DNA of 64,000 bases from an uncultured bacterium (GCA_937899715.1 CALCNX010000051.1:103681-167680), one strand, 5' to 3'; positions 32,763 through 40,347 are shown, numbered from the stretch's first letter. The notes: a model not told the origin generated them from the sequence alone. Numbers and translations are program-made.

Positions 32763-33302
32763 TTATGCTTCAATTTCAATTTGGCTAAAGTCTAACTCTA
32801 CGGGTGTTTTCCTGCCCAAGATGCCAACTTCTACTTTGAGTTTTTGTTTTTCGTGATTCACTTCCTTAACCGTACCCGAAAAACCAGTAAATGGTCCGGC
32901 AATTACTTTTACGGGGTCGCCCTCAGCGAAATGTGTTTCTACGACGGCAATATTTTTGCGCTCTTCCACGCGCCCCAAGATACGGTCAACTTCATCGTCA
33001 CGAAGTGGGTCTGGCTCAGGCTTTGTACCAAGGAAACCCAGCATGGACGGTGTATTAGAAATAACATCTTTTACACGATTGTCCAAGATGGCTTTGATAA
33101 TGATGTAGCCAGGAAGGAAATTTCGCGTCCGCTTGTATTTTTTGCCATTGCGAATCTCATAGACAGATTCTTGAGGCACTAAAATCTCGGTAAAGCGGTC
33201 TTGAATTTGAAGGCGGTTAATCTCAGCCAAAAGCGCCTTACGAACACGCTCTTCGTGACCGGAGAACGTGCGCAATGCGTACCATTTCAGTTCGTTGCCC
33301 AT
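32763..33302 (-). CDS. nusG: Transcription elongation/antitermination factor NusG
   Basis: A 179-residue NusG. The NGN domain begins ELKWYALRTFSGHEERVRKALL and includes VPQESVYEIRNGKKYKRTRNFLPGYIII; the C-terminal KOW domain has FAEGDPVKVIAGPFTGFSGTVKEVNHEKQKLKVEV. It binds RNA polymerase and couples it to Rho or ribosomal S10. The ATG at 33302 gives the standard N-terminus; the 12 residues upstream (MFYLYSLRRTKA) are not family-like. A (GA)8 repeat lies in the 121-bp gap to secE. Confidence 0.97.
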   Translation of the reverse strand: MGNELKWYALRTFSGHEERVRKALLAEINRLQIQDRFTEILVPQESVYEIRNGKKYKRTRNFLPGYIIIKAILDNRVKDVISNTPSMLGFLGTKPEPDPLRDDEVDRILGRVEERKNIAVVETHFAEGDPVKVIAGPFTGFSGTVKEVNHEKQKLKVEVGILGRKTPVELDFSQIEIEA

Positions 33303-33368
33303 TGCTTTTGTGCGCCTTAAAGAGTAAAGATAAAACAAAGACAGTTGGTTAGCCGGAAGAGTACCGAC

Positions 33369-33384
33369 GAGAGAGAGAGAGAGA
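33369..33384. repeat. (GA)8 dinucleotide repeat between secE and nusG
   Basis: Sixteen bases of pure GA on the plus strand (TC on the coding strand of the operon). The minus-strand copy is a pyrimidine tract and not a Shine-Dalgarno. Probably a simple microsatellite. Confidence 0.7.
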
Positions 33385-33423
33385 TTTTTAGAAAATCTAT
33401 TTCAGAAATCCCTTCAATTTTCC

Positions 33424-33606
33424 TTAGAAAAGGCTTCTCATCCCAAGCGTCATGAGCGTGTCAACGAGATAAACAGCAACGGCAACCACGAGACACGTTA
33501 CGATAACAACGGTTGTCGCTTCACGAAGCTGCTCGCGCGTGGGCCAAGCGACTTTGTTCATTTCTTTGCGAACATCTTCAACGAATTTTTTGATGCTTTC
33601 AATCAT
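33424..33606 (-). CDS. secE: Preprotein translocase subunit SecE
   Basis: A 60-residue single-helix SecE. MIESIKKFVEDVRKEMNKVAWPTREQLREATTVV is the conserved amphipathic cytoplasmic segment with KVxWPT, followed by the transmembrane helix (VIVTCLVVAVAVYLVDTLMTLGM). It clamps SecY in the SecYEG channel. The ATG at 33606 begins the family sequence; the frame upstream runs into tRNA-Trp. First protein gene of the operon after the tRNA group. Confidence 0.95.
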   Translation of the reverse strand: MIESIKKFVEDVRKEMNKVAWPTREQLREATTVVIVTCLVVAVAVYLVDTLMTLGMRSLF

Positions 33607-33639
33607 AGCAAATGTCAAACGAAGTGATAAAATTGTTTG

Positions 33640-33712
33640 CACGGGCGGCAGGAATCGAACCCGCAACCTACGGTTTTGGAGACCGCCACTCTACCAGTTG
33701 AGCTACGCCCGT
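33640..33712 (-). tRNA. tRNA-Trp (anticodon CCA)
   Basis: A 73-nt cloverleaf with the acceptor stem ACGGGCG/CGCCCGT, D-arm, the anticodon loop CTCCAAA giving CCA, a T-arm with GGTTCGAATCC, and discriminator G as usual for tRNA-Trp. The 3' CCA is not encoded. It lies 34 bp upstream of secE. Confidence 0.95.
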
Positions 33713-33809
33713 GTGTATGCCGACTATCCGAAAGAACGTTCTGCTGTCCTAATGACAAAGCAGCACAGACGTTTCTGCCTGTGCTTACCTTTTAAGAAAG
33801 ACTGCATGG

Positions 33810-33882
33810 AGCTGATGAGCAGGATTGAACTGCCGACCTCATCCTTACCAAGGATGTGCTCTACCATCTGAGCTACATCAGC
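33810..33882 (-). tRNA. tRNA-Thr (anticodon GGT)
   Basis: A 73-nt cloverleaf with acceptor GCTGATG/CATCAGC, anticodon loop TTGGTAA giving GGT, and T-arm GCAGTTCAATCCTGC. Only 97 bp separate it from tRNA-Trp, where many bacteria have tuf. CCA is not encoded. Confidence 0.95.
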
Positions 33883-33938
33883 GTTATAGTTTTCTAAGCC
33901 TTTAATTCACAGTCGAGATATTCCACAGTTTCATTGTG

Positions 33939-34010
33939 AGCGGGAAACGGGATTTGAACCCGCGACCTTCAGCTTGGGAAGCTGCGACTCTACCACTGAG
34001 TTATTCCCGC
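33939..34010 (-). tRNA. tRNA-Gly (anticodon CCC)
   Basis: A 72-nt cloverleaf with acceptor GCGGGAA/TTCCCGC, anticodon loop TTCCCAA giving CCC, and T-arm GCGGGTTCAAATCCCGT. The outermost pair of the anticodon stem is a G-A mismatch, which its neighbour tRNA-Gly(TCC) lacks. The two glycine tRNAs are alike and probably arose by duplication. Confidence 0.9.
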
Positions 34011-34056
34011 ATTGCTGCCAAGAGTGCGGAAGATGAGTGAGCGAAAGATGAACGTG

Positions 34057-34129
34057 AGCGGGAGACGGGACTCGAACCCGCGACCAACAGCTTGGAAGGC
34101 TGTGACTCTACCAACTGAGTTACTCCCGC
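34057..34129 (-). tRNA. tRNA-Gly (anticodon TCC)
   Basis: A 73-nt cloverleaf with acceptor GCGGGAG/CTCCCGC, a fully paired anticodon stem ACAGC/GCTGT with loop CTTCCAA giving TCC, and T-arm GCGGGTTCGAGTCCCGT. It reads GGA/GGG codons. CCA is not encoded. Confidence 0.95.
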
Positions 34130-34179
34130 AATCGCCTCATGGTATTACATTTCGCGCCGACAGCACGTGCTGTCATCTG

Positions 34180-34262
34180 TGGGTAGGGAAGGAGTCGAAC
34201 CTCCGAAGGCGTAAGCCAGCAGATTTACAGTCTGCCCCATTTGGCCACTCTGGTACCTACCC
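34180..34262 (-). tRNA. tRNA-Tyr (anticodon GTA)
   Basis: An 83-nt class II tRNA with a long variable arm, acceptor GGGTAGG/CCTACCC, anticodon loop CTGTAAA giving GTA, and discriminator A. It is the first gene of the tRNA group on this strand. Confidence 0.95.
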
Positions 34263-34304
34263 AAATGTTAAATAATCCGTCGAAATGTCTATTGGAAAAG
34301 AGCA

Positions 34305-34332
34305 ATAGTATCAAGAATGTGATAGCCTACAA
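34305..34332 (-). promoter_or_regulatory. Candidate promoter of the tRNA-secE-rpl cluster
   Basis: On the minus strand TTGTAG (34332-34327) and TACTAT (34310-34305) are separated by 16 bases, about 45 bp before the 5' end of tRNA-Tyr. Spacing and position fit a housekeeping promoter, but both boxes are imperfect. Confidence 0.35.
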
Positions 34333-34501
34333 AAATAGAATACTTTTCTGAAAAGTCCAAAATATTTTTTTTTGCTTAGAGTTTTCCTTCGGTACATTCA
34401 AATTCATCCCAAGCGGCTTGGGAATTCATTACGGGCTTATTTCTTTGCAAACATACATTTCAACTGAACCAATGTTTTGCAGAAGACTGCTTCGTAGAAG
34501 A

Positions 34502-35512
34502 CTACGACGCAGTAGAACGATGATTCATTGCGTGATTACGAAAGGTTGGGCTGGCAGATTTGCGAATAGCCTTGCGCATATCGGCTGTTTGCAGGATTTC
34601 GGCAGGATATATTTCAATGACCTTACGCTTTTTATCCCGTAGAATGCTGAGGTACTGAACGCTATCAATTGTATCCGCCGTAAGCCGCGCAAAAAGGTCA
34701 TCTACACTTTCGATGGGATGACTATTAAAGGAAATCAAGATATCGCCTTGTTGCAAACCCGACTCCGCCGCAGGGCTTTTCGGCTCAGTTGCGAGCACAT
34801 ATAGCGCTCGGCGATTAGAAAGATTGTGAAATTGAATGAGGCGTTTATGCAATTCCACCTGCTGTGTGCCAATTCCAACGTAGGCACGTCGGACTTTTCC
34901 ATCCTTGATAAGCTGCGGAATGACGTGCTTAGCAGTATTGATACTCACGGCAAATGATAAATTCTGAGCGCCCTGAATAATAGCAGTGTTCACGCCAATA
35001 ACTGCGCCAGCACCATCAATCATCGGACCACCGGAATTGCCCGGATTAAGTGCGGCATCGGTCTGGATAACATTATCAATAAGCCGCCCGGTGTATGCAC
35101 GCATACTGCGCCCCAACGAAGAAATGATACCAGATGTAACAGTATATTGGAACCCAAGCGGATTTCCAATGGCAATGGCAAGTTGTCCAATTTTGAGAGC
35201 TTCCGAGTCCCCCAAAGTCACGGGCGAATAATCACGGGCATAAGTCTTGAGGAGCGCTAAATCTGTATCAGGATCATCGCCGATAATACTTGCTTCTTCC
35301 TCCGCACCATCGTGAAGCGTAAGCATAATCTTATCGGCACGCTGCACAACATGGCTATTGGTTAGCACGTAACCGTCGGACGAAAAGATAAAGCCTGACC
35401 CCGTGCCGCCTTGCGATACCTTGCCATTCTGCCGTGTGAGAATATCAATTTTTACCACACCTTTAGATGCTCGCTCCAAAGCTGATGTGATGATTTGTGA
35501 ATACGCATCCAT
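34502..35512 (-). CDS. Trypsin-like serine protease with PDZ domain (HtrA/DegP-like)
   Basis: A 336-residue S1C protease. The catalytic triad is His54 (VLTNSHVVQ), Asp84 (DPDTDLALLK) and Ser160 (NPGNSGGPMID). One PDZ domain follows (YVGIGTQQVELHKRLIQFHNL...AAESGLQQGDILISFNSHPIESVDDLFARL, about 215-300). There is no signal peptide or membrane helix: the protein begins MDAYSQIITSALERASKG, directly at the protease domain, so it is probably cytoplasmic, unlike DegP. The C-terminal 35 residues are basic and without known domain. It may act in protein quality control. It follows folA on the same strand. Confidence 0.92.
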   Translation of the reverse strand: MDAYSQIITSALERASKGVVKIDILTRQNGKVSQGGTGSGFIFSSDGYVLTNSHVVQRADKIMLTLHDGAEEEASIIGDDPDTDLALLKTYARDYSPVTLGDSEALKIGQLAIAIGNPLGFQYTVTSGIISSLGRSMRAYTGRLIDNVIQTDAALNPGNSGGPMIDGAGAVIGVNTAIIQGAQNLSFAVSINTAKHVIPQLIKDGKVRRAYVGIGTQQVELHKRLIQFHNLSNRRALYVLATEPKSPAAESGLQQGDILISFNSHPIESVDDLFARLTADTIDSVQYLSILRDKKRKVIEIYPAEILQTADMRKAIRKSASPTFRNHAMNHRSTAS

Positions 35513-35585
35513 AACCCAAAGGAATTGAGGTGATAAAAAGGGAGGAAAAGTGCGCCACAGCGCGGAGAGACTTCAAACTCAGCGT

Positions 35586-36080
35586 TCAAAACGCTTTCAC
35601 AAGAGTCGTAAACGAGTAGGGATAAGGGTTTTCAGCATCAGGCGCACAGTCGGTGCGCTCAACTTCGCGCCATTCCTTCAGGTCAAAACGCGGAAAATGC
35701 GTATCGCCCTCAAAGTCGGCGTGTATCCACGTAAGGTAGATTTTATCGGCTTTCTGTAGCCCTTCGGTGAACAAGCGCTCACCACCAATAATGAACGCTT
35801 CTGTTTCACCACTCTGACGAGCAAGAGCCAGAGCATCATCAAGACTATGAGCAATGTAAGCACCGCTGGCTTGATATACCGCTTGGCGCGTGACGACAAT
35901 ATTTGTGCGACCTTGAAGCGGTTTACCAATATCTTCAAATGATTTGCGCCCCATGATAACATGATGACCGCGAGTCGTCTCCATGAAAAAGCGCATATCT
36001 GCTGGCATTTCCCACGGCAGTCTATTTCCCGCACCGATTGTGTAGTTACGGGCAACAGCAGCTATCATAGAAATTGTCAT
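35586..36080 (-). CDS. folA: Dihydrofolate reductase
   Basis: A 164-residue DHFR. MISMIAAVARNYTIGAGNRLPWEMPADMRFFMETT contains the substrate-binding Asp in MPADMRFF and the conserved LPW; GHHVIMGRKSFEDIGKPLQGRTNIVVTR binds NADPH and AFIIGGERLFTEGLQKADKIYLTWI is the C-terminal signature. It makes tetrahydrofolate. No thyA is adjacent. It lies 27 bp from the CDGSH gene and 73 bp from the HtrA-like gene on the same strand. Confidence 0.96.
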   Translation of the reverse strand: MTISMIAAVARNYTIGAGNRLPWEMPADMRFFMETTRGHHVIMGRKSFEDIGKPLQGRTNIVVTRQAVYQASGAYIAHSLDDALALARQSGETEAFIIGGERLFTEGLQKADKIYLTWIHADFEGDTHFPRFDLKEWREVERTDCAPDAENPYPYSFTTLVKAF

Positions 36081-36107
36081 GCTCTTACTGAAGTATCGTG
36101 ATTTTAT

Positions 36108-36314
36108 TTACGCGGTGGCAAGCACTTCCGAAGCAAAGCCACAGTTTTTGTGCGATCCGTCACAGAAAGGCTTATTGGCGCTTTCTCCGCAGCGGCAAAG
36201 TGAAATGGCAGGTTTTCCCTGCAAATCGAACTTATTACCAGCACCATCGAATAACTCAAACTCGCCTTCGACTCTGATGGAGCCATTATTTTTTATCGTG
36301 ATTTGTGTTGCCAT
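36108..36314 (-). CDS. CDGSH iron-sulfur domain protein
   Basis: A 68-residue protein with one complete CDGSH motif: CRCGESANKPFCDGSH, matching Cys-x-Cys-x2-Ser-x3-Pro-x-Cys-Asp-Gly-Ser-His. The three Cys and one His hold a redox-active, pH-sensitive 2Fe-2S cluster. The N-terminal half (MATQITIKNNGSIRVEGEFELFDGAG) is the usual beta-rich part of small bacterial members. Likely a soluble electron or cluster carrier. It sits 27 bp upstream of folA. Confidence 0.92.
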   Translation of the reverse strand: MATQITIKNNGSIRVEGEFELFDGAGNKFDLQGKPAISLCRCGESANKPFCDGSHKNCGFASEVLATA

Positions 36315-36432
36315 TGTGCGGTCTTTTCGAGGTATTTGTCAAAAAAAAATCAAATGAGTTAAGTGCGTCATTTTGCCCAAAACTACGACGGCAAGGTACA
36401 ATACCTTGCCATGCCGCAGTCTGCAAAAACTT

Positions 36433-36741
36433 TTAGTTCAGCGAAAAAGAAGGCATACCAAGACTTTGCTGTGGTACTGCTCGCTCGTGGAACATGAGTT
36501 CACGAGCTTCTTCAATGCGCATATACTTGTGGAGCGGCATCGCCGTAACGAGGCTCTCCACTTCGTGCTCGTTTTCAGCATTTATCGTCATCCAGAGCGT
36601 TCTTCTGTCGCTTGATACCGCATAACTCACAAGGCGGTTGCTCTGCATAAGGATATTTACTTGTGCACGCTGAAGAGGAATAAGTTTCATAAATTCCTCG
36701 CTAAAGTCACCAAGCGCGATATTGACCATATACGATTTCAT
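36433..36741 (-). CDS. Muconolactone isomerase-like small protein
   Basis: A 102-residue protein: MVNIALGDFSEEFMKLIPLQRAQVNILMQSNRLVSYAVSSDRRTLWMTINAENEHEVESLVTAMPLHKYM has the ferredoxin-like alpha-beta layout of muconolactone delta-isomerase and related dimeric proteins. Catalytic residues cannot be assigned, and the enzyme itself is unlikely here since no catechol pathway is visible. An AAGGAAA precedes the ATG. A palindrome matching a site near the MarR gene (36816-36827) lies 75 bp upstream, so it is a candidate target of that regulator. Confidence 0.6.
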   Translation of the reverse strand: MKSYMVNIALGDFSEEFMKLIPLQRAQVNILMQSNRLVSYAVSSDRRTLWMTINAENEHEVESLVTAMPLHKYMRIEEARELMFHERAVPQQSLGMPSFSLN

Positions 36742-36815
36742 TGGTATTTCCTTTTTATTAAATTTAGATGTTTAGTGTCATTGATGTTGAGGTAGTGACG
36801 AAAAAATAAAAAATA

Positions 36816-36827
36816 TGTTGCAACACA
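36816..36827. promoter_or_regulatory. Operator-like site TGTTGCAACACA downstream of the MarR gene
   Basis: The 12-mer contains the perfect palindrome TGTTGCAACA and matches 11 of 12 bases of the core (TGGTGCAACACA) of the larger palindrome upstream of the MarR-family gene. It sits between that gene and the muconolactone isomerase-like gene. Confidence 0.45.
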
Positions 36828-36896
36828 CAGCAGAGATATACCCTAGCAGACCAATGCGAAAGTGCCTCTTCGGCAAGGAACTGCACGGATAGCATC

Positions 36897-37388
36897 TCAC
36901 ATATCAATCCGAACTTCCTTGCAGTTGCCATCAGAAAGTTTTTCGCAAATTTCAGCAAGCATCATACTTTCGGCGCGGCTCAATTTACAAGAAATCTCAT
37001 CCCATACAGCATTGAAGCGCGGAGTGGCATTGTTCAGCAAGTCCAGACCTTTCGACGTGATACGCGCAATTGAAAGCCGCTTATCATGCTCAGAACGTAT
37101 GCGCTCTACTAAGCCTTGCTGCTCCAGTCGGTCGAGAAGTCGCGTGGTATCAGGCGCACGTTCTATCATCCGCACCATGATTTCGCAGCGTGGATGTCCG
37201 CCTGGGTATGCACCTTTCAAAATACGCAAAATATTGTATTGTGTGTGCGTAATACCGTTTTCTGCACACACTTTATCGAAGCGCTGGCGCAGATAATCGG
37301 TTGCAACAAACAAATTTACAATCGCCTCGACAGTAATATTTTCCGCCTGCGATGAGGAACGTAGCTGTTCTTGAAATGTTGTATTCAT
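36897..37388 (-). CDS. MarR family transcriptional regulator
   Basis: A 163-residue winged-helix regulator. The DNA-binding part is NGITHTQYNILRILKGAYPGGHPRCEIMVRMIERAPDTTRLLDRLEQQGLVERIRSEHDKRLSIARITSKGLDLL, with the usual Asp-Lys-Arg wing. Flanking helices mediate dimerisation. The single Cys in the recognition region (PRCEIMVRM) could be redox-sensitive, but this is speculation. A 26-bp palindrome lies 19 bp upstream of the ATG, and a related shorter site lies after the gene, so autoregulation plus control of the next gene is plausible. It is divergent from gmd. Confidence 0.92.
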   Translation of the reverse strand: MNTTFQEQLRSSSQAENITVEAIVNLFVATDYLRQRFDKVCAENGITHTQYNILRILKGAYPGGHPRCEIMVRMIERAPDTTRLLDRLEQQGLVERIRSEHDKRLSIARITSKGLDLLNNATPRFNAVWDEISCKLSRAESMMLAEICEKLSDGNCKEVRIDM

Positions 37389-37406
37389 ATCACAAATTTA
37401 TGACAA

Positions 37407-37432
37407 AAAAATGTGTGGTGCAACACATTTTT
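37407..37432. promoter_or_regulatory. 26-bp palindrome upstream of the MarR gene, probable operator
   Basis: Perfect 10-base arms AAAAATGTGT and ACACATTTTT flank the centre GGTGCA. Size, symmetry and position just before the MarR start codon are typical of MarR operators. Its core recurs at 36816-36827. Confidence 0.55.
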
Positions 37433-37651
37433 ACCACCAACAAGATTTCTCTTTCTCCTCTGTTCCAACGAATGAAAATTCGATTTATTTGGTATATTGC
37501 GAGGCTTGTTATTCAGTCGTGTGTGGACAAGCACTTTAGGCGTACATTTACATTGCTCGCAGTAGCAACTACTCGTAACAGCACAGATGCTCATTAATTC
37601 GTACTTTCGATACTGACGCTTAAAAACAACAATCGTATTACCATTTCAACT

Positions 37652-38671
37652 ATGGCAAAAAAAGCACTTATCACCGGTATTACCGGACAAGACGGTTCCT
37701 ACTTGGCAGAATTTTTGCTGAAAAAAGGCTATGAAGTGCATGGCATCATTCGCCGCGCTTCTACCTTCAACACCTCACGCATTGACCACATCTACAACGA
37801 CCCGCACACCGCAGGAATACAGCTTTTTCTCCACTACGGCGACCTTTCGGATTCGTCCAACTTGAGCCGTCTGATTGAAAAAGTTGCGCCCGATGAAATC
37901 TATCATTTGGGCGCACAAAGCCATGTCCGCGTCAGCTTCGACACTCCCGAATATACGGGTGATGTTACGGGGCTAGGAACGCTGCGCCTTCTGGACGCTA
38001 TTCGTGAAACAGGCGTGAAAGCAAAATTTTACCAAGCCTCATCAAGCGAGATGTATGGATTGGTGCAGGCTGTTCCGCAAAATGAAACTACGCCGTTCTA
38101 CCCGCGTAGCCCCTACGCTGCTGCGAAGGTATATGCGTACTGGCTGACAGTGAATTACCGCGAATCGTACAATATGTTTGCTTGCAACGGAATTTTGTTC
38201 AATCACGAATCCCCACGCAGAGGCGAGACGTTTGTAACCCGCAAGATTACTCGCGCTATTGCTCGCATAAAGGCAGGCTTGCAGGAAGCGCTCTATCTCG
38301 GCAATCTGGACGCAAAGCGCGATTGGGGCTACGCGAAAGAATACGTGGAAGCAATGTGGATGATGCTTCAGCAGCCCGACGCAGACGACTATGTGATTGC
38401 CACCGGTGAGACGCATTCCGTCCGTGAGTTTCTGGAAGAATCCTTTACCTACGCGGGTCTGGATTGGGAAAAGCACGTCAAAATCGACCCGCGCTATTTC
38501 CGTCCGGCTGAGGTAGATTTGCTTATCGGCGATGCTTCCAAAGCCCGCAAAGCATTTGGCTGGGAAGCAAAAACCTCGTTTAAAGACCTTGTGCGCATCA
38601 TGGTTGATGCCGACGTTGAGCTTTTAAGCCAACAACTCAGCGGAAAAATTGCGCGTGAATCGGAAGTGTAA
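37652..38671 (+). CDS. gmd: GDP-mannose 4,6-dehydratase
   Basis: A 339-residue short-chain dehydratase. The NADP-binding ALITGITGQDGSYLAEFLLKKGYEVHGIIRRAS, the RIDHIY and GDLSDSSNLSRLI segments, SSSEMYG (catalytic Ser/Glu) and YPRSPYAAAKVYAYW (Tyr-x3-Lys) are classical Gmd. It converts GDP-mannose to GDP-4-keto-6-deoxymannose, the precursor of GDP-fucose, rhamnose or perosamine. Downstream epimerase/reductase genes (fcl, rmd) are not in this window. The glycosyltransferase at 46359 could use such sugars. It ends 2 bp before the DUF4258 gene. Confidence 0.97.
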   Translation: MAKKALITGITGQDGSYLAEFLLKKGYEVHGIIRRASTFNTSRIDHIYNDPHTAGIQLFLHYGDLSDSSNLSRLIEKVAPDEIYHLGAQSHVRVSFDTPEYTGDVTGLGTLRLLDAIRETGVKAKFYQASSSEMYGLVQAVPQNETTPFYPRSPYAAAKVYAYWLTVNYRESYNMFACNGILFNHESPRRGETFVTRKITRAIARIKAGLQEALYLGNLDAKRDWGYAKEYVEAMWMMLQQPDADDYVIATGETHSVREFLEESFTYAGLDWEKHVKIDPRYFRPAEVDLLIGDASKARKAFGWEAKTSFKDLVRIMVDADVELLSQQLSGKIARESEV

Positions 38672-38673
38672 GC

Positions 38674-38922
38674 ATGGGAACCATTCTGTTTTCACGCCAT
38701 GCGAAACGACGGTGTCAGCTCTATAAGATATCACTTGTGGATATTGAAACAAGTATTCAAGCATACTTGCAAGTAGAACCTCTTAATGATGGGCAACATG
38801 ACTTCATTGATATAAACCTTGCACGCACTTATACGTTTCCGATCAAAATTGTCTTTACGCTTGAAAATACTATGATTACAATCATTACAGCCTATCCATT
38901 GAAAAAAGGACTGAAACTATGA
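38674..38922 (+). CDS. DUF4258-like protein, possible toxin of a toxin-antitoxin-like pair
   Basis: An 82-residue protein whose start LFSRHAKRRCQLYKIS is the typical opening of DUF4258 (H-A-x-x-R motif), a family with a RelE/BrnT-like fold expectation. It ends IVFTLENTMITIITAYPLKKG, matching the closing strand and ITaY/F motif of that fold. The ATGA overlap (38919-38922) with the following DUF2283 gene makes translational coupling likely. No nuclease residue can be assigned firmly. The gene starts 2 bp after the gmd stop. Confidence 0.65.
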   Translation: MGTILFSRHAKRRCQLYKISLVDIETSIQAYLQVEPLNDGQHDFIDINLARTYTFPIKIVFTLENTMITIITAYPLKKGLKL

Positions 38923-39134
38923 AGATTTTCTATGACAAAGACGCAGATGCCGCATATATACAGCTTGAAGCCACTGCGCCCGATGGAGTCATTGAAATTG
39001 CAGAAGGCGTAAATTTAGATACAAGTGATGACGATCGCATCATCGGGATTGAAATTCTCAACGCTTCGCATAAAATATCGCTCGCTTCACTATTTGTTTA
39101 CGAAGTAGATGCTGCGTTAGCATCTGCCGCATAA
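38919..39134 (+). CDS. DUF2283 family protein, partner of DUF4258
   Basis: A 71-residue protein: MKIFYDKDADAAYIQL opens exactly as DUF2283 members do, followed by VIEIAEGVNLDTSDDDRIIGIEILNASHKISL. Such proteins often follow a DUF4258 gene and are suspected of being the antitoxin or a modulator, but biochemical proof is lacking to my knowledge. The 4-bp overlap supports a two-gene unit. Confidence 0.78.
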   Translation: MKIFYDKDADAAYIQLEATAPDGVIEIAEGVNLDTSDDDRIIGIEILNASHKISLASLFVYEVDAALASAA

Positions 39135-39155
39135 CCCCACATTCAGGAGGCTGTA

Positions 39156-40202
39156 ATGCGCTTCATTACTTGCTTGACACTGTTATTAACATTTTTTGTT
39201 GCAGATGTTGCCCTGGCACAGCGCCGGAGCAGTTTCGGCGGGTCACGGTCGTCATCACCATCGCGCTCGTACTCCTCGCCAGCGCCCTCTTCCCGTCCCT
39301 CGTCAAGTTTTGGCGGCTCACGCTCTAGTGGCTCATCGTATTCTTCGCCTTCTTCGTCCTCGAAGTCCTATTCCTCGCCTTCTCCGTCCTCATCATCAGG
39401 CGGGGGTGCATTTGGTGGTTCGCGTTCTAGTGGCTCTGGATCAGTTTTTGGCGGTTCGCGCCGCTCGTCGTCGCCCTCCACCGTCAGTCGTTCATCGGGT
39501 AGTTCTGCCGCAAAAAGTTATGGCATCCCGCGTAAAGAAAGCTACGGCGGGCAGACTTATTCTTACAAAGGCAGTTCTAACGTCGTCGGCTACAATCGCT
39601 CCAGCGCCATGATTCCACGGAATTACAATTATTCCTACAACGATGTTTATACACGTCGCAATGCTTATTATGGCGGCATGGGCTACGTCGCGCCGTCGTA
39701 CATCGGCTACACAAGCCCCAGTTACGGGATGTTTAGTACGCTTTTCATGCTCTCGGCGCTTCAGAATTTGCAAGCACAGCAAAATGCTATGTTTTACTAC
39801 AATCACTGGAATACGCCAAGTATGATGGCATACCGCCAAGATATGCAAATTGCGGCTCAAAATGATGCTCAAGCTGCGCAGCGCCTTAAAGAACTTGAAG
39901 CCCGCGTCGCTCAACTTGAACGCGAAAAAGGCGGCATACGCGATACAACCTATATGCCCGCTGGAGTTGATTCGACCGTCGTTTTGAGCAATGAAGCACT
40001 CGGTGTGAAGGACAAAACCGAAGAAGATCGTATCAAAGCAGAAGAAGAACTCCGTGAACGTCAAGAACGTGAAAAAAGCAAATCCAGCGGAAACGGTTTT
40101 ATTTGGTTTTTAGTTATTGGTGGTGGCTTGGGAACTTGGTGGTTCTTGCGTCGCCGCAAACGCCAGCGTGAGGATATGGGCGGCGGTGGGAGCTTTAGCT
40201 AG
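39156..40202 (+). CDS. Ser/Gly-rich secreted protein with C-terminal membrane anchor
   Basis: A 348-residue protein with an AGGAGG ribosome site. After a signal peptide (FITCLTLLLTFFVADVALAQ), residues 22-130 are almost only Ser, Gly, Arg, Phe, Pro and Tyr in repeats of FGGSRSSGS and SYSSPSSSS. A Tyr/Asn-rich part (SYNDVYTRRNAYYGGMGYV) and a short coiled coil (AQRLKELEARVAQLEREKGG) follow. Near the end is a transmembrane helix (GFIWFLVIGGGLGTWWFL) and a basic RRRKRQR then GGGGSFS tail, so the Ser-rich part is probably periplasmic or surface-exposed. No enzyme domain. Function unknown; possibly a glycosylated or structural surface protein. Confidence 0.7.
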   Translation: MRFITCLTLLLTFFVADVALAQRRSSFGGSRSSSPSRSYSSPAPSSRPSSSFGGSRSSGSSYSSPSSSSKSYSSPSPSSSSGGGAFGGSRSSGSGSVFGGSRRSSSPSTVSRSSGSSAAKSYGIPRKESYGGQTYSYKGSSNVVGYNRSSAMIPRNYNYSYNDVYTRRNAYYGGMGYVAPSYIGYTSPSYGMFSTLFMLSALQNLQAQQNAMFYYNHWNTPSMMAYRQDMQIAAQNDAQAAQRLKELEARVAQLEREKGGIRDTTYMPAGVDSTVVLSNEALGVKDKTEEDRIKAEEELRERQEREKSKSSGNGFIWFLVIGGGLGTWWFLRRRKRQREDMGGGGSFS

Positions 40203-40347
40203 AGAAACTGTGAACCATGAGCATTGAATGATGAATTTTTTCTCTTCCATTTATTCCTTAGCGTTCATCCCTCAACATTGTTTGAAGAATCTGTGTGTTC
40301 CATTTTCATAATTTCATAATTTTTTCCATTTAGAGAGGAGACGGGTA

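Noticed and set aside
34407..34423. TCCCAAG-CGG-CTTGGGA hairpin as terminator of the HtrA-like gene
   Set aside because: The stem is good, but no T-run follows on the minus strand, so it is not supported as a terminator.
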